DNA of 64,000 nucleotides, taken from assembly GCA_000824845.1 (NCBI GenBank), contig CCNC01000074.1:1-64000 (forward strand), written 5' to 3'. Of this stretch, positions 36,967-45,980 are shown piece after piece. This DNA is from Mesorhizobium sp. ORS 3359 (GTDB taxonomy: Bacteria; Pseudomonadota; Alphaproteobacteria; Rhizobiales; Rhizobiaceae). Below the pieces are notes generated by a model that worked only from the letters and a program-made list of their open reading frames with translations, was not told the origin of the DNA and did not search any database. The position numbers and the translations under genes were made by a program. Position 1 is the first letter of the stretch. Each line of letters starts with the position of its first letter.

Positions 36967-37209
36967 TCAAGTATGGCTCTGATGGGTGACGATGACGGGG
37001 ATCAGCAGGTCACCCCAGTTTCCGTCGCCGCCATGGTGCCTGGCCGAGCGCACCAGCTCCACCGAGACGCCGGCCTCGACTGCCTTCATGACCGACTGGT
37101 TGAGCCTGTGCAGATCGTTGGCAAGCATGCGGATCGTCGCCTGCTGGTCGACGCTCATCGCGCTCGATTGCTCTTCCGCCCTTTCCTTGACGCGGCTTAT
37201 CGATGCCAT
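36967..37209 (-). CDS. small conserved protein downstream of isocitrate lyase
   Basis: An 80-residue protein of no recognised domain; it is highly charged with a helical N-terminal half (RMLANDLHRLNQSVMKAVEAG) and ends GDLLIPVIVTHQSHT. It lies 54 bases after aceA on the same strand and is preceded by GGAGAAG at a good distance, and a strong terminator follows, so expression with aceA is likely. A small gene at this position is familiar from rhizobial aceA loci, but I know no function for it. Confidence 0.7.
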   Translation of the reverse strand: MASISRVKERAEEQSSAMSVDQQATIRMLANDLHRLNQSVMKAVEAGVSVELVRSARHHGGDGNWGDLLIPVIVTHQSHT

Positions 37210-37263
37210 TGGTCTTCTCCTCGATGTAGATGCCCTGCGGGCGTTTCCTCTGGTTGTTATCCG

Positions 37264-38553
<1,290 letters not shown>

Positions 38554-38624
38554 TGGTCACTCCGGATCGTTTGAAAACTGCTTCAGCGCCGCATCGCAAA
38601 TCCATATCCCGCGACGTCTGGGTA

Positions 38625-38790
38625 TGACATCATTTACATTGCAGCGCGAAATAGGCCAGAGAAACCGCCATTTTGCGCCGAAAATAAAGGAAAAGCTGTG
38701 TTGCCATTGACAATTCCCCTCTGTAAATTTGTCATGATTGTAAAAGCGGCAAACCGGGCGCTAGGTTCGATGCGCCTGTAAATTCTTGTC
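38625..38790. promoter_or_regulatory. three TGTAAAT(n1-3)TGTCA motifs between aceA and its divergent regulator
   Basis: Copies are at 38625-38638 (minus strand, TGTAAATGATGTCA), 38722-38734 (TGTAAATTTGTCA) and 38777-38791 (TGTAAATTCTTGTCA). One copy lies about 70-85 bases before aceA and two before the regulator gene, as expected for a shared operator region. That the regulator binds them is inference from position; RamB/ScfR-type proteins control glyoxylate-shunt genes in other bacteria. Confidence 0.5.
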
Positions 38791-38803
38791 AAGGGTGGAA
38801 GCG

Positions 38804-40246
38804 ATGGCCGACCAGAAGATCTTTGCCGGGCCTCGGCTGCGCCGGCTGCGCAACGCCAGGGGGCTGACCCAGACGGCGATGGCCGAGGGGCTGGGCATCT
38901 CGCCCTCCTACCTCAACCTCATCGAGCGCAACCAGCGGCCGCTGACGGTGCAACTCATCCTCAAGCTGGCCTCCGTCTACAAGGTCGATCCGCATGAATT
39001 GCAGGGAGAGACCAAAGGCTCGATCGCGGCCTTGCGCGAAGCGTTCAGCGATCCGCTTCTTGCCGGCGAACTGCCCGGCGACCAGGAGCTGATCGACCTT
39101 GCCGAGACGGCGCCCAATGCCTCGGCAGCGATGGTGAAACTCTTTCGCGCCTATCGCGAGCAGGCCGAGCGCCTGTCCGATCTCAACCAGCTGCTGGCCA
39201 AGGAGGGCAGGGCGACCGCGCTGTCCGGCGCGCGCCTGCCCGCCGACGAAGTCCACGAAGTGTTCGAACGCCGGCCGAACCACTTTGCTGCGCTGGAGGA
39301 GGAGGCGGAGGCTTTCACATCGCTCCTCGACCCCGGCGACGATCTGTTCGGAGCGCTGAAGGCCTGGTTGAGGCGCGAGCACGGCATCGTCGTCAAGGTG
39401 CTGCCGGTCGCCACCATGCCCAACTGGCGCCGCCGCTATGACCGTCATTCGCAGCGCCTGTTCCTGTCGGAGCGGCTGTCGCCCTTCGACCAGTTGCGTG
39501 AGGTCGCCATGGAGGCGAGCCTGATGCGCATGTCGGTGGCCGTCGCGGGCGAGATCCAGGGGCTGAAGCTCGGCACGGACGAGGCCCGCCGGCTCGCCCG
39601 CTTCGAGCTCGGCCGCTATGCCGCGCATGCGTTGATGATGCCCTACCAGGCTTTCCACGCCGCCGCCGTTCGCGCCCGCTATGATATCGATGTCTTGCGT
39701 TCCCGCTTCGGCGTCTCTTTCGAACAGGCGGCCAACCGTGTGACAATGCTGCAGCGGCAGGGCGCGGCGGGCGTGCCGTTCTTCATGCTGGAAGTCGACA
39801 ATGCCGGCAACCGCTTCCGCAGGGCCGGCAGCCAGGGTTATCCGCAAAGCCGCTTCGGCGGCGGCTGCCCCAAGCTTCCCATTCACGCGGCCTTCTCGCA
39901 GCCGGGCCAGATCCTGGTCGAGGCGGTGGAAATGCCCGATGGCGCCGAGTTCCTTTGCATCGCCCGCACCCTGGAAGGCCCGCAAGGCGGCTTCTCCGAA
40001 CGGCCGCGCCGCACCGCGCTCCTGCTTGGTTGCGATATCGGCTTTCGCGACGAGATCGTCTATGGCGCGGCGCTGCCGGCCGGATCCTCCGGCAAGCCCG
40101 GGCAAGGCTTCGCCACCCCGGTCGGCCCCGCCTGCAGGCTTTGCGAGCGCGCCGGCTGCCTGGCGCGCGCCGAGCCGCCGGTGACGCGCCCGCTCGGCCT
40201 CGACGAGATGGTGACAGGCCTCAGCGCCTTCGATTTTCAGGGATGA
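38804..40246 (+). CDS. XRE/ScfR (RamB-like) transcriptional regulator of acyl/acetate metabolism
   Basis: The 480-residue protein has an N-terminal Cro/C1 helix-turn-helix (RNARGLTQTAMAEGLGISPS at about 14-33, then LNLIERNQRPLT), a central IrrE/ImmA-like region, and a C-terminal DUF2083-type domain with conserved cysteines (GPACRLCERAGCLAR). This is the ScfR/RamB architecture, known to respond to short-chain acyl-CoA metabolites and to control isocitrate lyase and related genes. It is divergent from aceA, which supports the role. ATG 38804 follows AGGGTGGAAG; an ATG-like start at 38786 would add six residues. Confidence 0.92.
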   Translation: MADQKIFAGPRLRRLRNARGLTQTAMAEGLGISPSYLNLIERNQRPLTVQLILKLASVYKVDPHELQGETKGSIAALREAFSDPLLAGELPGDQELIDLAETAPNASAAMVKLFRAYREQAERLSDLNQLLAKEGRATALSGARLPADEVHEVFERRPNHFAALEEEAEAFTSLLDPGDDLFGALKAWLRREHGIVVKVLPVATMPNWRRRYDRHSQRLFLSERLSPFDQLREVAMEASLMRMSVAVAGEIQGLKLGTDEARRLARFELGRYAAHALMMPYQAFHAAAVRARYDIDVLRSRFGVSFEQAANRVTMLQRQGAAGVPFFMLEVDNAGNRFRRAGSQGYPQSRFGGGCPKLPIHAAFSQPGQILVEAVEMPDGAEFLCIARTLEGPQGGFSERPRRTALLLGCDIGFRDEIVYGAALPAGSSGKPGQGFATPVGPACRLCERAGCLARAEPPVTRPLGLDEMVTGLSAFDFQG

Positions 40247-40370
40247 TACACGCCGTCCGGACGTGCGCGTGGGTGCAGGTTCGACCTGCGTCGAAGTAAA
40301 CCGCGGCGACGTTGTCCCACATTTCAGTGAATGCTGGATCACGCACGGCTTTCTACTTTGCGCTATGCGA

Positions 40371-40412
40371 TTGAGACACAGTTCTGTCGTTTGAGACGCA
40401 GAGTTCCTGTCG
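40371..40412. repeat. imperfect tandem repeat upstream of the EamA permease
   Basis: TTGAGACACAGTTCTGTCG at 40371-40389 is followed by TTGAGACGCAGAGTTCCTGT and CG at 40391-40412; the two units align apart from three inserted bases and one substitution. It lies about 40 bases before the permease gene, so it could be a regulator site. Confidence 0.45.
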
Positions 40413-40451
40413 TCTTTGGTGCACCATAGCGCGCATAACTCGCTGACACTC

Positions 40452-41408
40452 ATGTCCATGACCGATACCGCATCGCCTCGTGTCGCCCTACCAGACGTCT
40501 CGCCGCGCGAGGAGCGGATCGGCATGCTGCTGGTCTTCCTCTCGGCGCTGATGTGGAGTTTCGGCGGCACCATCGCCCGCTTCATCCATGTCGACGACAG
40601 CTGGACCGTGGTGTTCTGGCGCTCGCTCTGGGCCGTTGCCTTCCTCGTTGCGTTCATGGTCTGGCGCGACGGCTGGCGGGGCACGTTGAGATTGTTCCGC
40701 GATATGGGCCTGCCTGGTCTCGGTGTGGCCTTGTGCTTCGCCACGGCCTCGACCAGCTTTATCGTTGCGCTTGCCTATACGACGGTTGCAAACATTCTCC
40801 TGATGCAAGCCGGCGTGCCGCTTCTGGCCGCCTTGCTCGCCTGGCTGCTGTTTCGCGAGCGCGTGAGCCAAGCCACCTGGGTTGCCATCGCCGCCGTCAT
40901 CGCCGGCGTCGCCATCATGGTGTCTGAATCGCTCGGCGGGGCCGTGTCCCCGATCGGTGACGGCCTGGCGCTGCTGATTGCTGTGATGTTCTCGTTCGCG
41001 ACGGTGATCACTCGGCGCTTTGCCCATGTGCGCATGGTGCCGGCCACCTGTCTCGGCGCGCTGCTTGCCGGTATCTTTGCCGCCGCCCAGGCCTCGCAGT
41101 TTGCGGTGTCCGCACGCGAAATGGGCTTCCTCTTCGCCTTCGGCGTCGTCAACCTTGGCGTCGGCCTCGCCTTTTTCGCCATGGGCGCCCGGCTGGTGCC
41201 GGCGGCAATCGCGGCGCTGCTCGGCACCTTCGAGCCGATCCTCGGGCCGATCTGGGTCTGGCTCGTCCATTCCGAGGTGCCGTCGGTGCGCACCATCATC
41301 GGCGGCGCGGTCGTGGTCACGGCGCTGCTCGTCCATATCGGCCTGGAGTTCAAGCGTCAGGCGCGGCCGGCGCGCCCCGGCATCACCGGCCTGCCGTCAC
41401 CCAATTGA
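40452..41408 (+). CDS. DMT family transporter (EamA)
   Basis: A 318-residue integral membrane protein with ten predicted hydrophobic segments in two EamA halves: LLVFLSALMWSFGGTIARF (about 26-44) opens the first and GLALLIAVMFSFATVITRRF (about 171-190) opens the second; AALLGTFEPILGPIWVWL is the typical end of the fold. Such proteins export or import metabolites such as amino acids or nucleotides. The substrate is unknown. ATG 40452 or 40458 are both plausible and no clear Shine-Dalgarno is seen for either. Short gene unit, with a tandem repeat just before it. Confidence 0.88.
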   Translation: MSMTDTASPRVALPDVSPREERIGMLLVFLSALMWSFGGTIARFIHVDDSWTVVFWRSLWAVAFLVAFMVWRDGWRGTLRLFRDMGLPGLGVALCFATASTSFIVALAYTTVANILLMQAGVPLLAALLAWLLFRERVSQATWVAIAAVIAGVAIMVSESLGGAVSPIGDGLALLIAVMFSFATVITRRFAHVRMVPATCLGALLAGIFAAAQASQFAVSAREMGFLFAFGVVNLGVGLAFFAMGARLVPAAIAALLGTFEPILGPIWVWLVHSEVPSVRTIIGGAVVVTALLVHIGLEFKRQARPARPGITGLPSPN

Positions 41409-41850
41409 CCAATGCATGTCGCCCAAAAGTGCGCAGCGGTTTTGGGGGAACGACATGCATCAAAACAAAGACCTAAATCGCGCCGCCTGAATCCCTCTCA
41501 GCGCGACGCGCTTTAGGCAGCCTCCCCCATTGACAACCCCGCTGCCGGGCGGGCAGGCTGCGATCACGGCAACAACAAGACAGGCGTATCTTGCCAAGTG
41601 TCTCTGCCGGCCTGACTAGGGCCGGATCACATCGTCGTATCTCTGCCCACGCCACGGCAAACGCCGCTGACGCCGCCCGGGTACCTTACAGCGGCACCCT
41701 GCGGGAGGCCTTCGACCACCGACCGGCAACCCGGCGCAGCGCCGACAGGTCGCGCTTGTTGCCCTCCGGAAAGCCCAATAGTCTGAAATCAACGCCGCGC
41801 CGCCATATCGCGACGAGCCGGCAAGGGAACACTCACCAAAGGAGAACATC
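41409..41850. other. non-coding region upstream of the polyamine ABC operon
   Basis: A 442-base gap. The first hundred bases are filled by a mosaic repeat (see 41412-41517). A GCAGCCT/AGGCTGC pair around 41517-41564 could form a further stem, with TTGACA inside it near 41533 as a possible -35. The rest, to the potF start, shows nothing clear. The promoter of the downstream ABC operon must lie here. Confidence 0.5.
41412..41517. repeat. rhizobial intergenic mosaic palindromic repeat
   Basis: Two nested palindromes in tandem: ATGCATGTCG at 41412-41421 matches CGACATGCAT at 41451-41460 around a core with CCCAAAA and TTTTGGG, and CCTAAATCGCGCC at 41472-41484 faces GACGCGCTTTAGG at 41505-41517. 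The sequence type (TGCATGTCG with CGCGACGCGCTTTAG) resembles elements that recur between genes in rhizobial genomes (RIME-like). Only one copy was noticed in the window. Confidence 0.65.
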
Positions 41851-42948
41851 ATGATCCGCAAAGCGCTCTGGCTTTCGGCGACGTCGGTATTTCTGACGCT
41901 TTTCACAGCAGGCGGCCATGCCGAAGACCGCGTCGTCAACGTCTACAACTGGTCGGACTATATCGACAGCTCGATCATCGACGACTTCACCAAGAAGACC
42001 GGCATCAAGGTCGTCTACGACACCTTCGATTCCAACGAGATCCTCGAAACGAAGCTGCTGGCCGGCGGCAGCGGCTACGACGTCGTCGTGCCGAGCGCGA
42101 ACTTCTTGGCGCGCCAGATCCAGGCGGGCGTGTTCCAGAAGCTCGACAAGTCGAAGCTGCCGAACATCTCCAACATGTGGGACGTCATCTCCGAGCGCAC
42201 CGCCAAATACGATCCGGGCAACGAATATTCGGTCAACTACATGTGGGGCACCGTCGGCCTCGGCTATAACGTCAAGAAGGTGACGGCCGCGCTCGGCACC
42301 GACAAGATCGATAGCTGGGATGTTTTCTTCAATCCGGACAAGCTGGCCAAGCTGAAGGATTGCGGCGTCTATGTGCTGGATTCTCCCGCCGACATTATTC
42401 CGGCGGCGCTGAAATATCTCGGCCTCGACCCCAACAGCACCTCGCCGGATGACATTGCCAAGGCCGAGGAAACGTTGCTCAAGGTGCGACCCTACATCCG
42501 CAAGTTCCATTCGTCCGAATACATCAACGCCTTGGCCAACGGCGACATCTGCCTGGCGATCGGATGGTCGGGCGACGTCTTCCAGGCGCGCAACCGCGCC
42601 GAGGAAGCCAAGCAGGGCGTCGAGATCGGCTATTCGGTGCCGAAGGAAGGCGCCCAGATGTGGTTCGACCAGATGGCGATCCCGGCGGACGCGCCGCATG
42701 TCGCCGAAGCGCTCGAGTTCATCAACTACATGATGACCCCCGAAGTCATCGCCAAGTCGTCGAACTACGTGCTCTACGCCAACGGCAACAAGGCTTCGCA
42801 GCAGTTCATCGATAAGGCGATCCTGGAAGATCCTGCGGTCTATCCCGACGAAGAGACGACCAAGAAGCTCTATACCGTTAAGCCATATGATCCAAAGACA
42901 CAGCGCGTCATCACGCGCACCTGGACCAAGATCGTCACCGGTCAGTAA
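41851..42948 (+). CDS. putrescine/spermidine ABC transporter substrate-binding protein
   Basis: A 365-residue periplasmic binding protein with a signal peptide (residues 1-24, ending GGHA) and the PotD/PotF opening VVNVYNWSDYIDSSIIDDF. The conserved VVVPSANFLARQIQAG and YMWGTVGLGYN segments are also typical. It captures polyamines and passes them to the permease pair downstream. Gene order (binding protein, ATPase, two permeases) is that of potFGHI. It is separated from the ATPase gene by a strong hairpin, which may let this protein be made in excess. Confidence 0.92.
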   Translation: MIRKALWLSATSVFLTLFTAGGHAEDRVVNVYNWSDYIDSSIIDDFTKKTGIKVVYDTFDSNEILETKLLAGGSGYDVVVPSANFLARQIQAGVFQKLDKSKLPNISNMWDVISERTAKYDPGNEYSVNYMWGTVGLGYNVKKVTAALGTDKIDSWDVFFNPDKLAKLKDCGVYVLDSPADIIPAALKYLGLDPNSTSPDDIAKAEETLLKVRPYIRKFHSSEYINALANGDICLAIGWSGDVFQARNRAEEAKQGVEIGYSVPKEGAQMWFDQMAIPADAPHVAEALEFINYMMTPEVIAKSSNYVLYANGNKASQQFIDKAILEDPAVYPDEETTKKLYTVKPYDPKTQRVITRTWTKIVTGQ

Positions 42949-42959
42949 GCATTGAGATA

Positions 42960-42987
42960 CGACCCCGGCAGCCAACTGCCGGGGTCG
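42960..42987 (+). terminator. strong intercistronic stem-loop (partial terminator or stabiliser)
   Basis: A perfect 12-bp stem (CGACCCCGGCAG / CTGCCGGGGTCG) with loop CCAA is followed by CTTTCTTTT, 11 bases after the binding-protein stop and before the ATPase gene. Such hairpins between the binding-protein gene and the rest of an ABC operon commonly reduce downstream transcription or protect the upstream mRNA. Confidence 0.75.
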
Positions 42988-43026
42988 CTTTCTTTTGGGG
43001 AATCAAAAGGTAACGGAGTGGGGATC

Positions 43027-44166
43027 ATGAAATCGCTTGGCAGCATCCGCAGGGATTTCGCGCCATGGAACGACCCGAACGCCAAGCCATATATCCAGTT
43101 CGACAAGGTCACCAAGAAGTTCGGTGACTTCACCGCCGTCAACAATCTGTCGCTGACCATCTTCGAGCGCGAATTCTTCGCGCTGCTCGGCGCGTCCGGT
43201 TGCGGCAAGTCGACCCTGCTCAGAATGCTCGCCGGCTTCGAGGAGCCGACGGCGGGCCGCATCCTGCTTGATGGGCAGGACCTGCGCGGCATCCCGCCCT
43301 ACAAGCGGCCGGTCAACATGATGTTCCAGTCCTACGCGCTGTTCCCGCATATGACGGTGGAGAAGAACATCGCCTTCGGCCTCAAGCAGGAAGGCATGCC
43401 GGGATCCGATATCGAAAAGCGCGTCGCCGAGATGCTGAAGCTGGTCAAGCTCGAGCAGTTCGCCAAGCGCAAGCCGCATCAGCTCTCGGGCGGCCAGCGC
43501 CAGCGCGTGGCGCTAGCCCGCTCGGTCGCCAAGCGGCCCAAGGTTCTGCTGCTCGACGAACCGCTCGGCGCGCTCGACAAGAAGCTGCGCGAGGAGACGC
43601 AGTTCGAGCTGATGGACCTGCAGCAGGAGCTCGGCCTCACCTTCGTCGTCGTCACCCACGACCAGGAAGAAGCCATGACCATGGCCGATCGCATCGCCAT
43701 CATGGACAAGGGCGAGGTCATGCAGGTCGCCACGCCTGCCGAGATCTATGAGGCGCCGACTTCGCGTTTCGTGGCGCATTTCGTCGGCAACGTGAACATG
43801 TTCGAGGGCAAGGTTGCCGAGCATACGGCAAACGCGACGCGCATCACCGGCGCGACCGGGGCTGAGATCGTCGTCGACAATGGCGGCAAAGCCGCTGCCG
43901 GCTCCGACATCGTCTTCGCGATCCGGCCGGAAAAGATCAAGGTCTCCTCGAAAAAGCCCGCCGATGCCGTCAATGCGCTGGAAGGCGAGGTCTATGACGT
44001 CGCCTACCTCGGCGACATGACCGTCTATCACATCAAGCTCGATGACGGGCAGATCGTGCGGGCGAGCGCGCTGAACGCCTCGCGCGTAACGGAGGATCCG
44101 CTGACCTGGAACGACCGCGCCTGGGTCTCCTTCCGGCCTGATGCCGGCGTCGTGTTGACCAGGTAG
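43027..44166 (+). CDS. polyamine ABC transporter ATP-binding protein
   Basis: A 379-residue PotA/PotG-type ATPase. Walker A is GASGCGKSTLLRML (about 54-67), the signature is LSGGQRQRVALARS (about 155) and Walker B with D-loop is LLLDEPLGALDKKL (about 177); the C-terminal ~110 residues form the TOBE-type regulatory domain (NMFEGKVAEHT, FAIRPEKIKV). It energises uptake from the cytoplasmic face. ATG 43027 with GGAG upstream is chosen over an in-frame start at 42952 that would lie inside the hairpin. Spacing to the permease gene is 9 bases. Confidence 0.93.
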   Translation: MKSLGSIRRDFAPWNDPNAKPYIQFDKVTKKFGDFTAVNNLSLTIFEREFFALLGASGCGKSTLLRMLAGFEEPTAGRILLDGQDLRGIPPYKRPVNMMFQSYALFPHMTVEKNIAFGLKQEGMPGSDIEKRVAEMLKLVKLEQFAKRKPHQLSGGQRQRVALARSVAKRPKVLLLDEPLGALDKKLREETQFELMDLQQELGLTFVVVTHDQEEAMTMADRIAIMDKGEVMQVATPAEIYEAPTSRFVAHFVGNVNMFEGKVAEHTANATRITGATGAEIVVDNGGKAAAGSDIVFAIRPEKIKVSSKKPADAVNALEGEVYDVAYLGDMTVYHIKLDDGQIVRASALNASRVTEDPLTWNDRAWVSFRPDAGVVLTR

Positions 44167-44175
44167 GAGGCTGAG

Positions 44176-45138
44176 ATGACCGATATCGCAGCGACTGCCG
44201 CCCCGTCGACGGAAACCGCAACACTGCCGGCGAGGCTGGCGAAGGGCTTCGTCAACCGCCTCGTCATCATCATCCCCTATCTCTGGCTGCTGTTCTTCTT
44301 CCTCATTCCATTCATCATCGTTTTCAAGATATCGCTGTCGCAGACGGCGATCTCGATGCCACCCTATACGCCGGTGCTGGATTTCAGCGACGGCATCTCG
44401 GGATTCCTCGCCGGCTTCCGCGAGCTCAACTTCGACAACTACACCTGGCTCACCCAGGATGCGCTCTATTTCAACGCCTATGTGACGAGCCTGATCATCG
44501 CGGCGATCTCGACGATGCTCACCCTGATCGTCGGCTATCCGATCGCCTATGGCATGGCGCGAGCCCCGGCGACGATCCGTCCGACCTTGCTGATGCTGGT
44601 GATCCTGCCCTTCTGGACCTCTTTCCTGATCCGCGTCTACGCCTGGATCGGCATCCTCAAGCCCGAAGGGCTGCTCAATCAGTTGCTGATGTCGCTGCAC
44701 ATCATCAGCCAGCCGCTGGTGATCTTGAACACTTATACGGCGATCTTCATCGGCATCGTCTATTCCTACCTGCCCTTCATGGTGCTGCCGCTCTATTCGT
44801 CGCTTGAGAAGATGGACTATTCGCTGGTCGAGGCCGCGGAGGATCTTGGCTGTCCGCCGATCGGCGCCTTCTGGAAGATTACCTTCCCGCTGTCGCTGCC
44901 CGGCGTCGTCGCCGGCTGCCTGCTGGTGTTCATCCCGGCCGTCGGCGAGTTCGTCATTCCCGACCTTCTCGGCGGCTCGCAGACGCTGATGATCGGCAAG
45001 ACGCTCTGGAACGAATTCTTCTCCAACCGCGACTGGCCGGTCTCCTCGGCGGTGGCCGTCATCCTGCTTCTGGTTCTGACCATCCCGATCATGTTCTTCC
45101 AGCAGGCGCAGGCAAAGGCACAGGAGCAGGGCAGATGA
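44176..45138 (+). CDS. polyamine ABC transporter permease (PotH/PotB-like)
   Basis: A 320-residue inner-membrane permease with about six membrane segments. The first is at about 30-52 (YLWLLFFFLIPFIIVFKI), and the EAA-type loop is EAAEDLGCPPIGAFWKI near residue 217, where it contacts the ATPase. It pairs with the next permease. Its stop overlaps the start of the second permease gene by ATGA. Nothing unusual is seen. Confidence 0.92.
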   Translation: MTDIAATAAPSTETATLPARLAKGFVNRLVIIIPYLWLLFFFLIPFIIVFKISLSQTAISMPPYTPVLDFSDGISGFLAGFRELNFDNYTWLTQDALYFNAYVTSLIIAAISTMLTLIVGYPIAYGMARAPATIRPTLLMLVILPFWTSFLIRVYAWIGILKPEGLLNQLLMSLHIISQPLVILNTYTAIFIGIVYSYLPFMVLPLYSSLEKMDYSLVEAAEDLGCPPIGAFWKITFPLSLPGVVAGCLLVFIPAVGEFVIPDLLGGSQTLMIGKTLWNEFFSNRDWPVSSAVAVILLLVLTIPIMFFQQAQAKAQEQGR

Positions 45139-45953
45139 ACTCGACCTGGAGCCGCTTCAACATCACCTCGATCGTGCTGGGCTTTGCCTTCCTCTATCTG
45201 CCGATCGTGCTTCTGATCGTCTTTTCCTTCAACGAGTCCAAGCTCGTCACCGTCTGGGGCGGCTTCTCGACCAAATGGTACGTGTCGCTGTTCCACAATC
45301 AGGGCCTGATGGACGCCACCTGGGTGACGGCGCGCGTCGGCGTCATCTCGGCGACGGTGGCGACGGTGCTCGGCACGCTCGCCGCCATCACGCTGACGCG
45401 CTACACGCGCTTCAGGGGGCGGGTGCTGTTCTCGGGCATGGTCTTCGCGCCGCTGGTCATGCCGGAGGTCATCACGGGCCTGTCGCTGCTCTTGCTCTTC
45501 GTCGCCGTCGGGCTCGACCGCGGCTTCTTCACTGTGACGCTCGCGCACATCACCTTCACCATGTGCTTCGTCGCCGTCGTCGTGCAGTCGCGGCTGGTCT
45601 CGTTCGACCGCTCGCTGGAGGAGGCGGCGATGGATCTCGGCGCGCCGCCGGTGAAGACCTTCTTCCAGATCACCTTGCCCGTCATCCTGCCGGCCATCAT
45701 CTCCGGCTGGATGCTGGCTTTCACGCTCTCGCTCGACGATCTGGTCATCGCGAGCTTCTCCTCGGGTCCGGGCGCCACCACGCTGCCGATGAAGATCTAC
45801 AGCCAGGTGCGTCTCGGCGTGACGCCGGAAATCAACGCTGCCTGCACCATCCTGATCGCGGTCGTGGCTGTCGGCGTCATCATCGCCTCGATCGCCAACA
45901 AGCGCCGTGAGATCCAGCGCCAGCTCGACGAGCAGGCCGCGCAACGCGGTTGA
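45135..45953 (+). CDS. polyamine ABC transporter permease (PotI/PotC-like)
   Basis: A 272-residue inner-membrane permease; the first segment is at about 10-28 (IVLGFAFLYLPIVLLIVFS), and the EAA loop EEAAMDLGAPPVKTFFQI lies near residue 160. It is the partner of the PotH-like permease, with which it overlaps by four bases. The last gene of the operon; the AsmA-like gene converges 27 bases downstream. The C-terminal tail (NKRREIQRQLDEQAAQRG) is cytoplasmic and charged. Confidence 0.92.
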   Translation: MNSTWSRFNITSIVLGFAFLYLPIVLLIVFSFNESKLVTVWGGFSTKWYVSLFHNQGLMDATWVTARVGVISATVATVLGTLAAITLTRYTRFRGRVLFSGMVFAPLVMPEVITGLSLLLLFVAVGLDRGFFTVTLAHITFTMCFVAVVVQSRLVSFDRSLEEAAMDLGAPPVKTFFQITLPVILPAIISGWMLAFTLSLDDLVIASFSSGPGATTLPMKIYSQVRLGVTPEINAACTILIAVVAVGVIIASIANKRREIQRQLDEQAAQRG

Positions 45954-45980
45954 GCAGTGGATACGAGGACGCTTTGCGCC

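Noticed and set aside
38789..40744. 651-residue open frame on the minus strand over the ScfR-type regulator
   Set aside because: The plus-strand gene has clear helix-turn-helix and DUF2083 features; the antisense frame has only biased composition.
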